From positions 226,102 to 290,101 of the forward strand of contig JACOUQ010000004.1 of assembly GCA_016177775.1 (NCBI GenBank): a stretch of DNA of 64,000 nucleotides, in the 5' to 3' direction. This document shows positions 17,632 to 26,044 of this stretch, piece by piece. Under the pieces are notes generated by a model, which was not told the DNA's origin, searched no databases, and was given only the letters and a program-made list of their open reading frames with translations. The position numbers and the translations under genes were made by a program. This DNA is from Geobacter sp. (GTDB lineage Bacteria > Desulfobacterota > Desulfuromonadia > Geobacterales > Geobacteraceae). Position 1 is the stretch's first letter. Each line of letters opens with the position of its first letter.

Positions 17632-19167
17632 CTACTCCATCTCCTCCTGCGGATAGATCACCAGGTATCGCTCCGGCTCCTTGCCGCTGCTGATCGCCAT
17701 CAGCTTGTGCCCGGCGATCAGCCGGTGCTGCATCCTGCGCAGCGAGGAACCGCGAGGGGAGAGGGGCACCTCGACTCCCTCCTCCAGGACCCGCTGCACC
17801 CCCTCCTCGGCCTCCCGCATCGCCTCCTGGACCTCGTCGTCCTCCATCCCCTCCAGCAGTTGGAACATCCGCTGCAGAAGCCTGCGCATCTCGTTGGCCG
17901 TGTTTCTCTTCAACAGCTGCAGCGGGATGCCGACAGAATGCACCATCCTTTGCAGGCGCTGGTCTTCGGCCCTTGAGCGGAGCGCCACGATCAGGTCGGC
18001 CTGCTCCGGGCCGCCGACCGTGCGGGCATCCAGACCGAGGCTGCGGATCACCCGCTCCAGCAGGTCACGGGAGAGGGCATAGGGATAGATGCGCATCGGC
18101 CCCTCCCGCTCCGGCCGTTCGGTCGGCGCCGGGGCAGTGGTGAACGAGGGCTCTTCCTCCCGGACATGGACCAGGCCGTTTGCGGCCTGCTCACGACGCT
18201 CCCCGCGCGGGGCGCGTCCACGCAGGATGGTATCCACCGCAACGGCCGTATCCTTGTGAACGATCACCTCCTGCCGGTCCACCATCTCCACCACGATATC
18301 GAAGGTCGGATGGGCTCGCCGCTCGCTGACCGTCTTGGTGGTCCGGCGCCGCCGCGCCTCCTCGTCGGAGAGGGTCACCACCTGCACCCCGCCCACCAGG
18401 TCGGAGAGGGTGGGATTGTTGATGAGGTTTTCCAGCGAGGTGCCGTGTGCCGTGCCGATCAGCTGCACGCCCCGCTCGGCTATGGTGCGGGCAGCCGAAG
18501 CCTCCGCCTCGGTCCCGATCTCATCGACGATGATCACCTCGGGCATGTGGTTTTCCACTGCCTCGATCATCACCGCATGCTGGCGGTCCGGGCGCGGCAC
18601 CTGCATCCGCCGGGCGCTGCCGATGCCGGGATGGGGGATGTCGCCGTCCCCCCCGATCTCGTTGGAGGTGTCGATGATCACCACCCGCTTGTGGAAATCG
18701 TCCGCCAGAACCCGCCCCATCTCCCGGAGCTTGGTGGTTTTTCCCACCCCCGGCCGTCCGAGGATGAGGATGCTCTGGCCGGCCTCCACCAGGTCGCGCA
18801 GCAGCTCGATCCCTCCCAGAACGGCTCTTCCCACCCGGAGCGTCATTCCCACGATCTGCCCCTTGCGGTTGCGGATACCGGAGATCCGGTGCAGGGTCCG
18901 CTCGATCCCGGCCCGGTTGTCCTCGGAAAACTCCCCCACCAGCGCCGTCACGTGGGTGATATCCTCCTGGCTCACCGGCTTTTCCGAAAGCCGAACCGTC
19001 TTTTCAACGAAACGGGCCTCCGGCGGCCGCCCCAGATCCATCACCACTTCCAGCAACTGTTCGAGGGGAAGCTTGCGCAGCGCCTCCTGAAGCGCCACTG
19101 GGAGAGTGGCGACAAGAAGCGAGGTATCATCCGGGGCGGCTGCACTCTTCTTGCGGCTATTGGTCAT
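17632..19167 (-). CDS. SpoIIIAA/Ycf45-like AAA ATPase with C-terminal R3H domain
   Basis: 511 aa. ATPase core: Walker A LGRPGVGKTTK (137-146), Walker B EVIIVDEIGTEAEA (~210-222), then GTAHGTSLENLINNP. A long linker leads to a C-terminal R3H-type nucleic-acid binding segment (RRMQHRLIAGHKLMAISSGKEPERYLVIYP contains the R-x3-H signature). Homologues occur in cyanobacteria and plastids (Ycf45 type). Likely binds single-stranded nucleic acid in an ATP-dependent way; process unknown. Downstream neighbour is archaemetzincin. Confidence 0.85.
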   Translation of the reverse strand: MTNSRKKSAAAPDDTSLLVATLPVALQEALRKLPLEQLLEVVMDLGRPPEARFVEKTVRLSEKPVSQEDITHVTALVGEFSEDNRAGIERTLHRISGIRNRKGQIVGMTLRVGRAVLGGIELLRDLVEAGQSILILGRPGVGKTTKLREMGRVLADDFHKRVVIIDTSNEIGGDGDIPHPGIGSARRMQVPRPDRQHAVMIEAVENHMPEVIIVDEIGTEAEASAARTIAERGVQLIGTAHGTSLENLINNPTLSDLVGGVQVVTLSDEEARRRRTTKTVSERRAHPTFDIVVEMVDRQEVIVHKDTAVAVDTILRGRAPRGERREQAANGLVHVREEEPSFTTAPAPTERPEREGPMRIYPYALSRDLLERVIRSLGLDARTVGGPEQADLIVALRSRAEDQRLQRMVHSVGIPLQLLKRNTANEMRRLLQRMFQLLEGMEDDEVQEAMREAEEGVQRVLEEGVEVPLSPRGSSLRRMQHRLIAGHKLMAISSGKEPERYLVIYPQEEME

Positions 19168-19314
19168 GGCTTCGGCTCCAAATATAATATTCAGTTTAGC
19201 ACGCTCAGGGCATGAGGTCTAATCAGCTTTTTCGGCCCCTTTTCACCGGCGCCATATCGGCTATACTTGAGTTACTCATGTGGATACGAATCCGGGACGG
19301 GAGGAGAGAAGGTC

Positions 19315-19959
19315 ATGACATTCGCCGACAGGCGGCATGCCGGCCGGCAACTGGCACGGCGGCTGGAGCACTATCAAGGGAAGGAAGGGGTGATAGTCCT
19401 CGGTCTCCCACGCGGCGGGGTAGAGGTCGCCGATGAGATCGCCAGGGCGCTTGGCGTCTCGCTCGACATCCTCATCGTCCGCAAGATCGGCTTTCCCGGC
19501 AACCCGGAGCTGGCCGCCGGCGCGGTTTCCGAAACCGGCACCGTGGTGATCAACGAGGATATCGTTTCCGCCTACGGGGTGGGAAAAGGTTACCTGGACA
19601 GCGAAACCGCTACGAAGATGGAAGAAATCGTCCGGCGAAAGCAGCTCTTCCGGGGCGGCAGGGGGATTCCACCCCTGGCAGGCAGGACCGTCATCCTCGT
19701 AGACGACGGGATCGCCACCGGCGCCACCGTCAAGGCCGCCATCGCCACCCTTCGGGAGGAGAAGCTCGCCCGGCTTATAGTGGCCATGCCGGTCGCCTCC
19801 CCCGAGGCAGCTGATGAGATCTCCCGGACAGTGGACGAGTGGGTCTGCCTCCTTACCCCTCCCGGCTTCATGGCGGTCGGCGGCTACTACCACGACTTCA
19901 CCCAGGTGGAAGACGACGAGGTGGTGGCCATCCTGAAGGAGAGAGTCGCTTCCGCATGA
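19315..19959 (+). CDS. Phosphoribosyltransferase-family protein
   Basis: 214 aa starting at ATG 19315 after GGAGGAG. The PRPP loop is VILVDDGIATGATVKAA and the pyrophosphate loop is in VLGLPRGGVEVA. The acceptor base is not predictable; this subgroup (FADRRHAGRQLA start) is common as a stand-alone 'predicted phosphoribosyltransferase'. It overlaps the following PAS-GGDEF gene by ATGA, so they are translationally coupled. Confidence 0.85.
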   Translation: MTFADRRHAGRQLARRLEHYQGKEGVIVLGLPRGGVEVADEIARALGVSLDILIVRKIGFPGNPELAAGAVSETGTVVINEDIVSAYGVGKGYLDSETATKMEEIVRRKQLFRGGRGIPPLAGRTVILVDDGIATGATVKAAIATLREEKLARLIVAMPVASPEAADEISRTVDEWVCLLTPPGFMAVGGYYHDFTQVEDDEVVAILKERVASA

Positions 19960-21731
19960 GCAACGAAATGGCAAATATGAAGCGCCATGAACGCGAGCAG
20001 CTGGTCTTCCTTCAGACCATGATCGATACCGTTCCGGCGCCGATCTACTACAAGGACCGCGAAGGACGCTATCTCGGGTGCAACCGCGCCTTCGAGGTGA
20101 TCCATGGCAGAACGCGGCAGGAGTTGGTCGGCCGGACGATCTTCGACATCGCCCCCCGTGCCATCGCCGAGGAGATCGCGGCTGAGGATGCCGAGCTCTT
20201 TCAGCAGACTGGAGGACAGTTCCAGATCCTTGAAAAATCCCTCATCTATGCCGACGGTTCGCCCCACGACGTCATCTTCTACAAGGATGCCTTCCGTGAG
20301 GAGGACGGCACCGCGGCAGGCCTGGTGGGAGTAATCATTGACATCACCCGGCGCAAGACCGTGGAGATGGCGCTCCATGCGCAGCGGGAGTTTTCCGAGA
20401 ACCTCCTCCAGAATTCGGCTGTCCCCTGTTTTGTCCTGGACATCAACCACTGCGTCCTCACCTGGACCCGTGCCTGCGAGGAGTTGACCGGCATCACCGC
20501 CGCCGAGGTCCTCGGCGCCGACGATCAGTGGCGCGCCTTCTACCCCAGCCAGCGCCCCTGCCTGGCCGACCTCATCCTGGACGGCGACATTGTGAAAACG
20601 CACGAACTTTACCTGACGATCTCCACCTCCCCACTCATTCCGGACGGGCTCCAGGCCGAGGGGTGGTTCCCGAACATAGGCGGCAGGCGCCGCTATCTCC
20701 TCTTCGAGGCGGCGCCGATCCGCGACGGCAGCGGCAATCTGATTGCCGCCATCGAGACGCTCAACGACCTTACCCGCCTGAAGCTGGCCGAGGAGGCGCT
20801 CAAGCAGAGCGAAGCGAGCTATCGTTCGCTGATAGAGCAATCTCCGGACGCAATCCTGGTCCACCACGGCGGAGAGGTGATCTTCGGAAACCTGGCAGCG
20901 GCACGGCTCTTCGGGGCCGGGAAACCCGACAAGTTTATCGGTGCCCGGATCATCGACCTGCTCCACCAAAGCTACCATGAGCCGTTCATGAATCTGGTCA
21001 CGCAGGTGGAGGAGCTGGGCGAAGCGCGGCCTTATGTCGAGCAGAAAATCGTCCGGCTGGACGGCACGAACGTCGACGTGGAGGTGGGGCTGAGCCCGGT
21101 CTTCTATGGAGGGACACGAGCAGTGCAGACGATCGTTCGCGACATCACGGAGCGCAAGGAACTGCAGGAGCGGATCTGGCGGCAGGCGAACTTCGATCCT
21201 TTGACAGGTATCCCCAACCGTCTCCTGTTCATGGATCGGCTACAGCAGGCCCTGGACCAGGCGGAAAGGGGAAGGTATCACGTCGCGCTCTTTTTCATAG
21301 ACCTGGACAGATTCAAGGATGTCAACGACTCGCTGGGGCACGGGGCCGGCGATGAGCTGCTGCACCAGGTTGCCGAACGCCTGACATCCGTGCTCCGCAA
21401 GACCGACACGGTTGCGCGCATGGGAGGGGACGAATTCACCATCATAATGCCGCGCATTGTTGAGCCTCCAACCGTAACTGCGGTGGCAGAACGGATACTG
21501 GCCCGACTGAGCGCACCGTTCCTGCTGCCGGGAGGCGAGGGGAACGTTTCCGGTTCCATAGGGATTGCCTTTTACCCCGAGGACGGCCCCACCGCCCCTG
21601 CCCTCCTGACCGCTTCGGACAAGGCGATGTACAAATCCAAGGAGAGCGGGCGCGCTACTTACACCTTTGCCACTCCAGGTCTCACCATCCGCGATGATGC
21701 GGAAAATAATCATCAGATCCCTGAAAAATAA
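19956..21731 (+). CDS. Three-PAS diguanylate cyclase
   Basis: 591 aa, start ATG 19956 in an ATGA overlap with the previous gene. Three PAS domains (about 15-125, 140-270, 285-400) precede a GGDEF domain (~415-575) with an intact RMGGDEF active-site loop and FFIDLDRFKDVND upstream; no EAL domain. It should make c-di-GMP in response to a signal bound by the PAS domains; no membrane segments, so cytosolic. Coupling to a phosphoribosyltransferase is unusual and of unknown meaning. Confidence 0.9.
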   Translation: MSNEMANMKRHEREQLVFLQTMIDTVPAPIYYKDREGRYLGCNRAFEVIHGRTRQELVGRTIFDIAPRAIAEEIAAEDAELFQQTGGQFQILEKSLIYADGSPHDVIFYKDAFREEDGTAAGLVGVIIDITRRKTVEMALHAQREFSENLLQNSAVPCFVLDINHCVLTWTRACEELTGITAAEVLGADDQWRAFYPSQRPCLADLILDGDIVKTHELYLTISTSPLIPDGLQAEGWFPNIGGRRRYLLFEAAPIRDGSGNLIAAIETLNDLTRLKLAEEALKQSEASYRSLIEQSPDAILVHHGGEVIFGNLAAARLFGAGKPDKFIGARIIDLLHQSYHEPFMNLVTQVEELGEARPYVEQKIVRLDGTNVDVEVGLSPVFYGGTRAVQTIVRDITERKELQERIWRQANFDPLTGIPNRLLFMDRLQQALDQAERGRYHVALFFIDLDRFKDVNDSLGHGAGDELLHQVAERLTSVLRKTDTVARMGGDEFTIIMPRIVEPPTVTAVAERILARLSAPFLLPGGEGNVSGSIGIAFYPEDGPTAPALLTASDKAMYKSKESGRATYTFATPGLTIRDDAENNHQIPEK

Positions 21732-21923
21732 AATCCGGTCGGCAATGCAAACAGTTCCGGAAGTGATATACTTTTATCAGGGTAGCTACCTGAAACAACC
21801 GCCAAAGGAGGGATGGTATCGAGGAGATAGATCCCGAACAAAAACCTTGGCAGTACCCGAGTCGGCAGTGCAAGCCGCCGGCATGACCCTGCGTGACAGG
21901 GTGCAAAGAAGCAAATGAAACGG

Positions 21924-21953
21924 AAAGACCCGCCGGAATGCCGGCGGGTCTTT
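21924..21953. terminator. Strong bidirectional intrinsic terminator
   Basis: AAAGACCCGCCGG, loop AATG, CCGGCGGGTCTTT: a perfect 13-bp stem. It would end transcription of the PAS-GGDEF unit and of whatever the preceding 190 bp encode. Confidence 0.85.
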
Positions 21954-22029
21954 CATTTGGCGGGTAGTCTTCACCTTTGTTCTTGACGCCGGGACCGTCA
22001 GAATCTAAGCTTGCAGAAATCAAACATAT

Positions 22030-22080
22030 GTAGAGACGCCCCGGCGGGGCGTCTAAGACGGGCCACCGGCCCGTCTCTAC
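22030..22080. repeat. Double-hairpin repeat with GTAGAGAC/GTCTCTAC ends
   Basis: Two perfect hairpins, AGACGCCCC/GGGGCGTCT (22034-22054) and AGACGGGCC/GGCCCGTCT (22056-22076), between inverted ends GTAGAGAC and GTCTCTAC. It is the same architecture as 28038-28095 but with different stem sequences. It lies just upstream of the siroheme reductase gene. Confidence 0.8.
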
Positions 22081-22110
22081 AGTGATATTTGCATGATGCA
22101 GGAGAGCAAC

Positions 22111-23418
22111 ATGACCACCAACCCCCAGAGCCTGAGGATCGAGGGCGTTTACCAGCAGCGCCAGGCGGAAAACTTCATGATGCGGGTCAAGGTTCCGGGC
22201 GGGGTCCTTTCCGCCGAACAGGCGCTCAAGATCAGCGAGATCGCCGACCGCTTCGCCGGGGGGCGGGTCCACCTCACCACACGCAACAGCATCGAGTTCC
22301 ACTGGCTCAAGGAAGAGTCCCTTGCAGAAATCGGGAAGATGCTTGCGGCTGTCGGGCTTACCTCCAGGGGGGCCTGCGGCGGCGCAGTGCGCGGCGTTGT
22401 CTGCAGCACCCCCTTCAGCGCCGGGTTTCCCGCTGCTCAGACTCTGGCCCGCAAGATACATCACCACTTCACGCAGAACCCCCATTTCGAGGGACTCCCG
22501 AAGAAATTCAAGATCGCGGTCAATGCAGACTATTCGGACCCGCGCCACCTCATCCAGGACATCGGGCTGGTCTATGCGGGAACAGCGGAAGAGAGGGATT
22601 ACTATGATGTCTGGGCAGCCGGGGGTCTGGGGAGGGAGCCGACAGAGGGGTTCCTGCTTAAGGGAAAGGTGGCGCAAGAGAACATAATCCCCTTGATCGA
22701 GTCTGTGGTCTCAGTCTACAAGGAGCGTACACCACAGGGTAAACGGTTAAAGCATCTGGTGAGGGAGATCGGCAGGGAGGAGTTCCTGAGGGAGATTCAG
22801 GAAAGGATGGATACATGCGGCCCGCTAGCCCTTCCGGACGGCTTTGACAAGGGCCTCACTGCCCGTCCCGCAGCTGAAGCCTCTCTTCACATAGAGGCGC
22901 GGGTCTTTGCCGGCGAGCTGGAGGCAGCGGCGCTGCGAAACCTTGCCGGGATAGCCGCGAAGCATGCCGAGGGCTTCATGGTCCTGACCGGGGACCAGAA
23001 CGTCGCCTTCATCATGAAGGATCAGGATAGCTGCGATGCCGCGGCAATGGCACTGGCCGCCGTCGGATTCGGCGGCAACTCACGGGAAGAGCGCGTATTG
23101 TTCCGTGTCTGCCCGGGCAACCACGAGTGCCGCATGGGACTGGCCCCCACGCGCGATGTGGCCCGTGCCTTACTAGAGTCCATCGGGCCGAAGGGGGAGG
23201 CACTCTCCTGGGCCATTGCCGGCTGCCCGAACTCCTGCTCTCAGCCGCAGCTGGCCCAGGCGGGCGTTGTCACTTCGAAGATCGAAAAAAGTGAGAGCGG
23301 GGAGCTTACCCCCCTGTTCGACCTCTGGCTGCGGAGTGACATTGGGGCAATGGGGAAGGTGGTAAGGCAGCGGATCAGCCTTGAGGAACTACGACAGGCG
23401 ATAGGGGAGATGGGGTAG
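22111..23418 (+). CDS. Siroheme [4Fe-4S] nitrite/sulfite reductase-family protein
   Basis: 435 aa from ATG 22111 (AGGAG 7 nt upstream; earlier ATGs at 22093 lack a site). Ferredoxin-like half-domains flank a siroheme/[4Fe-4S] site: VCPGNHEC (C-x5-C) and AGCPNSC (C-x3-C), with the siroheme-contacting VHLTTRNSIEFHW near residue 55. It reduces nitrite or sulfite by six electrons, or is a dissimilatory/assimilatory variant; the substrate cannot be read. Transcribed alone. Shorter than plant-type enzymes (~550-600 aa). Confidence 0.85.
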   Translation: MTTNPQSLRIEGVYQQRQAENFMMRVKVPGGVLSAEQALKISEIADRFAGGRVHLTTRNSIEFHWLKEESLAEIGKMLAAVGLTSRGACGGAVRGVVCSTPFSAGFPAAQTLARKIHHHFTQNPHFEGLPKKFKIAVNADYSDPRHLIQDIGLVYAGTAEERDYYDVWAAGGLGREPTEGFLLKGKVAQENIIPLIESVVSVYKERTPQGKRLKHLVREIGREEFLREIQERMDTCGPLALPDGFDKGLTARPAAEASLHIEARVFAGELEAAALRNLAGIAAKHAEGFMVLTGDQNVAFIMKDQDSCDAAAMALAAVGFGGNSREERVLFRVCPGNHECRMGLAPTRDVARALLESIGPKGEALSWAIAGCPNSCSQPQLAQAGVVTSKIEKSESGELTPLFDLWLRSDIGAMGKVVRQRISLEELRQAIGEMG

Positions 23419-23437
23419 AAATAGTGCGGACAAGCTC

Positions 23438-23641
23438 TCAATAATGGGGCGGGGGCTCCTCGTCCTCCGGCGCCCTCACGAGCGATGGGGCAACCACCAG
23501 GAACTGCTCGCGCATCTCCCGCAATTCCTTCTCCAGCCGATCAATGGTCTGCTGCTGGCGGTAGACCACGTCGTTCAGCTCCTGTACTGAGCGATCCAGG
23601 TGCATGAAATGTGTTTCGATGTCGGTAAGTCTCTGTTCCAT
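23438..23641 (-). CDS. slyX: SlyX-family coiled-coil protein
   Basis: 67 aa from ATG 23641. A heptad-rich coiled coil (MEQRLTDIETHFMHLD ... DRLEKELREMREQ) ends in the diagnostic SlyX tail PPPHY. Function of SlyX is unknown. A longer in-frame start at 23689 lacks a ribosome site. Confidence 0.85.
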   Translation of the reverse strand: MEQRLTDIETHFMHLDRSVQELNDVVYRQQQTIDRLEKELREMREQFLVVAPSLVRAPEDEEPPPHY

Positions 23642-23658
23642 GTCTTCTCTCTTTTGGA

Positions 23659-23689
23659 ATGAAGCGATTAGCAGCCATATTCGCTTCAT
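23659..23689. repeat. Inverted repeat upstream of slyX
   Basis: ATGAAGCG (23659-23666) and CGCTTCAT (23682-23689) with a 15-bp spacer; a further AAGCG follows. Possible operator or terminator of the upstream toxin-antitoxin operon. Confidence 0.45.
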
Positions 23690-23706
23690 GATTTGAAGCG
23701 TTCATT

Positions 23707-24045
23707 TTACTTCCGCAGGAACCCCTTGCAGAGTTCCCGTCGCACGAAGAGGAGCGCAAGCTCCACCTCGGGCACCCGCACCGCCACTGCCTTGCCATCC
23801 AGTTCAGCCGGCACGTTCACCTCGACCAGATGCCCCTTGCGGCGCATGTGCGCGACAAACTCGTCGGGACTCCCGATCTCTCCCAAGTCGGGGACCTCCC
23901 GCCGCAGCGTCCCGATCTCGGCACATTCCCCGTGCCGTGAGGCGAGGTACCATTCGGCTGCCTCCGCGGAAATGGCGGGGGAGGAGGCAAGGAGCGCCGT
24001 CTCAAGGAAAGCGAAACAGAGGCTTTTATTGCGTTTTGCTCTCAT
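23707..24045 (-). CDS. Hypothetical 112-aa protein
   Basis: No family recognised. ATG 24045, 6 nt after the stop of the PIN gene, so it is the third gene of that operon. The central part (EFVAHMRRKGHLVEVNVPAELDGKAVAVRVPEVELALLF) looks like a small alpha/beta domain; the N-terminus (CFAFLETALLASSPAISAEA) is hydrophobic but not a clear signal peptide. Confidence 0.55.
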   Translation of the reverse strand: MRAKRNKSLCFAFLETALLASSPAISAEAAEWYLASRHGECAEIGTLRREVPDLGEIGSPDEFVAHMRRKGHLVEVNVPAELDGKAVAVRVPEVELALLFVRRELCKGFLRK

Positions 24046-24051
24046 GTATAT

Positions 24052-24450
24052 TCACACCCAGATGATCTTCACCAGATGCTCCACCTGCTTGAACTCCGGA
24101 TCACCTGTCACCAAGTCGGCACCTTGCTCGATAGCCGAGGCGAGGGCAAAGGCGTCGGCGTATGAAACAGCGTAGCGGGCCTTGAGCTCGGCGGCGCGGA
24201 AAATAAGATCGTTGGGGCAGGGGAGGATGGTGAACTCTAGTGCTTGAAGATGTACAAGCATCTGCAACTTTTCCTGCTCGCCGAACCGTCGCTGAACAAT
24301 GTAGATCAGCTCGCCGACATTGATGGCGCTGATCAGCCGTTCCTGTGCGCTCTCCAGGCTCTCCGCCAGCAGGCCCCGCACCTTCTCGGCTCCCGGCTCC
24401 CGGTGGAAGAACCGGAGCAGGGCAAAGCTGTCGAAGAGGAGCTTATTCAC
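24052..24450 (-). CDS. PIN-domain toxin (VapC-like)
   Basis: 132 aa, GTG start at 24450 overlapping the AbrB-type antitoxin by 8 nt. Acidic positions: D7 in FDSFALLRFF, E47 in INVGELIYI, D118-F-A-L-like SYADAFALASAI (~100) and TGDPEFK near the end. Mg2+-dependent RNase expected. Not similar in sequence to the PIN protein at 13 kb, so the two pairs are independent. Confidence 0.85.
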   Translation of the reverse strand: MNKLLFDSFALLRFFHREPGAEKVRGLLAESLESAQERLISAINVGELIYIVQRRFGEQEKLQMLVHLQALEFTILPCPNDLIFRAAELKARYAVSYADAFALASAIEQGADLVTGDPEFKQVEHLVKIIWV

Positions 24451-24682
24451 TTCGGAAACCCTTCTTCCGCTCTTCCAGTAGCTCTTCCGTCAGCAGTTTC
24501 CCCCCCTCCGGCAGAAAGCCGTAAGCCGCCTCAACCGGCTCCTTCACCACCGGCGCAATGCAAACCAGGTCGCCATACTCGAAGATCCGCACCTGAGCCC
24601 CCGGCACCAAGTGATGCCGCTTCCGCAGATCCGCCGGGATCACCACTTGGCCTTTGGTTGACACCTTTGCTGTATTGTCCAT
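24443..24682 (-). CDS. AbrB/SpoVT-type antitoxin
   Basis: 79 aa. The swapped-hairpin DNA-binding motif is clear: AKVSTKGQVVIPADLRKRHHLVPGAQVRIFEYGDLVCIAP (residues 5-45). The C-terminal tail binds the toxin. Forms an operon with the PIN gene and the 112-aa gene. Confidence 0.85.
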   Translation of the reverse strand: MDNTAKVSTKGQVVIPADLRKRHHLVPGAQVRIFEYGDLVCIAPVVKEPVEAAYGFLPEGGKLLTEELLEERKKGFRSE

Positions 24683-24702
24683 GCACGCCTCGCGAGGTAA
24701 TA

Positions 24703-24725
24703 CGTTTTAATAAAATGGTAAAACG
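24703..24725. promoter_or_regulatory. Candidate operator of the AbrB/PIN operon
   Basis: CGTTTTA (24703-24709) and TAAAACG (24719-24725) are perfect inverted arms 9 bp apart, 20 bp upstream of the antitoxin start, in an AT-rich promoter region. Confidence 0.55.
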
Positions 24726-24770
24726 TTTTGCATGGCAAGTCAAGGGATGTTGTGTAAAATAAAACAAAAA

Positions 24771-24792
24771 AGGCAGCGGGTTGCGCTGCCTT
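24771..24792. terminator. Hairpin GGCAGCG/CGCTGCC
   Basis: AGGCAGCG, loop GGTTG, CGCTGCCT, preceded by A-rich sequence; on the minus strand the hairpin is followed by a T-rich run. It lies between hemE and the AbrB operon. Confidence 0.5.
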
Positions 24793-24806
24793 ACCTGGTA
24801 TCTCAG

Positions 24807-24834
24807 AAAAAAGGCGGCCATTCAGCCGCCTTTC
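24807..24834 (-). terminator. Intrinsic terminator of hemE
   Basis: On the minus strand: AAAGGCGGC, loop, GCCGCC followed by six T. It lies 16 bp after the hemE stop. Confidence 0.85.
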
Positions 24835-24849
24835 TCATTCCCAGCGAAT

Positions 24850-25872
24850 CTATTTCTGCGACAACCGATGCACGCATTCGACCATGTGGATCGCGTTCTC
24901 CGGCGGCACCGTAGGGAGGATGCCGTGTCCCAGGTTGAAGATGTGCCCCGGCCGCCCGGCGTTCTCGTCCAGAACCCGCTTCACTTCCGCCTCGATCACA
25001 TCCTTCGGCGCGTAGAGGACGGTCGGGTCAAGGTTCCCCTGGACCCCCATGTCGGTGCCGAGGATGTCGCGGGCCTTGCCGAGGTTAATGTGCCAATCGA
25101 GCCCCATCACATCGCCACCGGCCTTCTTGACGGAGTCGAGCATAGTGCCGGACCCCTTGACGAAGTGGATGACCGGGATGTTGGTCCGGTTCAGGCCGTT
25201 GATCAGCTTGGTGGTGTAGGGAAGGACGTACTTCTCGTAATCAGTGGGGGAGAGGACCCCGCCCCAGGTGTCGAAGATCTGGATCGCCTGGGCGCCCGCC
25301 TTGATCTGAGCGTTCAGGTACTCCATGTCCATCATGGTCACCTTCTCCATGAGGGCTGCGTAGACGTCGGGCGCGGCATACATCATCCGCTTGATGGTGG
25401 CCCAGTCCTTGGAGCCTTTCCCCTCCACCATGTAGCAGGCGAGGGTAAAGGGTGCGCCGCCGAAGCCGATCAGCGGCACCTTGGCGGCAAGCTCCTTGCG
25501 GAGGATCTTGATGGTGTCCAGAACGTAGGGGACATCCGCCTCCATCTCGGGGATGCGAAGGGCCTCCACGTCGGCCATGGTGCGGACCGGGTTCTCGAAG
25601 ACCGGGCCGGGAACGAAGTCGAGCTTGAGCCCCATAGGCTCAACCGGGGTAAGGATGTCGGAGAAGAGGATGGCGGCGTCCACACCCAGGATGTCCACCG
25701 GCTGGATGCTCACCTCGGCTGCCAGCTCGGGGGTCTTGCACAGTTCAAGAAAGGTGCACTTGGAGCGCACCCGCATGTAGTCGGGGAGATAGCGCCCTGC
25801 CTGGCGCATGAGCCATACCGGAGTCCGGTCGACCGGCTTGCCCCAGCAGGCGTCGAGAAAACGAGTATTCAT
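24850..25872 (-). CDS. hemE: Uroporphyrinogen decarboxylase
   Basis: Decarboxylates uroporphyrinogen III to coproporphyrinogen III. 340 aa from ATG 25872, which follows AAAGGAGG; an open frame extends 83 codons upstream only because the 8-bp repeats are stop-free. Diagnostic N-terminus RTPVWLMRQAGRYLP with the substrate-binding arginines, then ILFSDILTP with the catalytic aspartate. Downstream of a radical SAM/SPASM gene on the same strand. Confidence 0.97.
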   Translation of the reverse strand: MNTRFLDACWGKPVDRTPVWLMRQAGRYLPDYMRVRSKCTFLELCKTPELAAEVSIQPVDILGVDAAILFSDILTPVEPMGLKLDFVPGPVFENPVRTMADVEALRIPEMEADVPYVLDTIKILRKELAAKVPLIGFGGAPFTLACYMVEGKGSKDWATIKRMMYAAPDVYAALMEKVTMMDMEYLNAQIKAGAQAIQIFDTWGGVLSPTDYEKYVLPYTTKLINGLNRTNIPVIHFVKGSGTMLDSVKKAGGDVMGLDWHINLGKARDILGTDMGVQGNLDPTVLYAPKDVIEAEVKRVLDENAGRPGHIFNLGHGILPTVPPENAIHMVECVHRLSQK

Positions 25873-25911
25873 TGCAATTCCTCCTTTGGAAATTTCAAAA
25901 TCAAACAATCT

Positions 25912-26033
25912 TGACCACGGAGACACGGAGGCACGGAGAAAAGCAAAACCAAAAGATTTAGGGGTTTTCTCCGTGTCTCCGTGTCTCCGTGTCTCCGTGT
26001 CTCCGTGTCTCCGTGTCTCCGTGTCTCCGTGGT
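25912..26033. repeat. Tandem 8-bp repeat array with inverted left arm
   Basis: Eight perfect copies of TCTCCGTG at 25968-26031. To the left, CCACGGAGACACGGAGGCACGG at 25914 onward is the reverse-complement form with two to three units, separated by a 26-nt A-rich spacer. The whole forms a long imperfect hairpin between the radical SAM stop and the hemE ribosome site. Copy number is likely to vary between strains. Confidence 0.85.
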
Positions 26034-26044
26034 AGATATGAGGT

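Larger units (their letters stand above)
21732..22110. other. 379-bp gap: possible small RNA or micro-ORF, terminator and repeat
   Basis: 21732-21920 contains short hairpins (CAGGGTAGCTACCTG at 21779; CCCTG/CAGGG around 21895-21909) and a GTGCAAAG block, then a strong terminator. A 57-codon frame (ATG 21745 to TGA 21918) exists but has no ribosome site. A shorter frame after AAAGGAGGG is broken. I cannot decide between a structured RNA and a decayed gene. A double-hairpin repeat follows at 22030. Confidence 0.4.

Noticed and set aside
21860..21920. c-di-GMP class I riboswitch after the GGDEF gene
   Set aside because: Only a GTGCAAAG block and one hairpin agree; the GGCAAACC block and the long 3' helix are missing, and the following gene is beyond a strong terminator.
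25968..26031. CRISPR array
   Set aside because: Units are 8 bp and contiguous with no spacers; no cas genes nearby.
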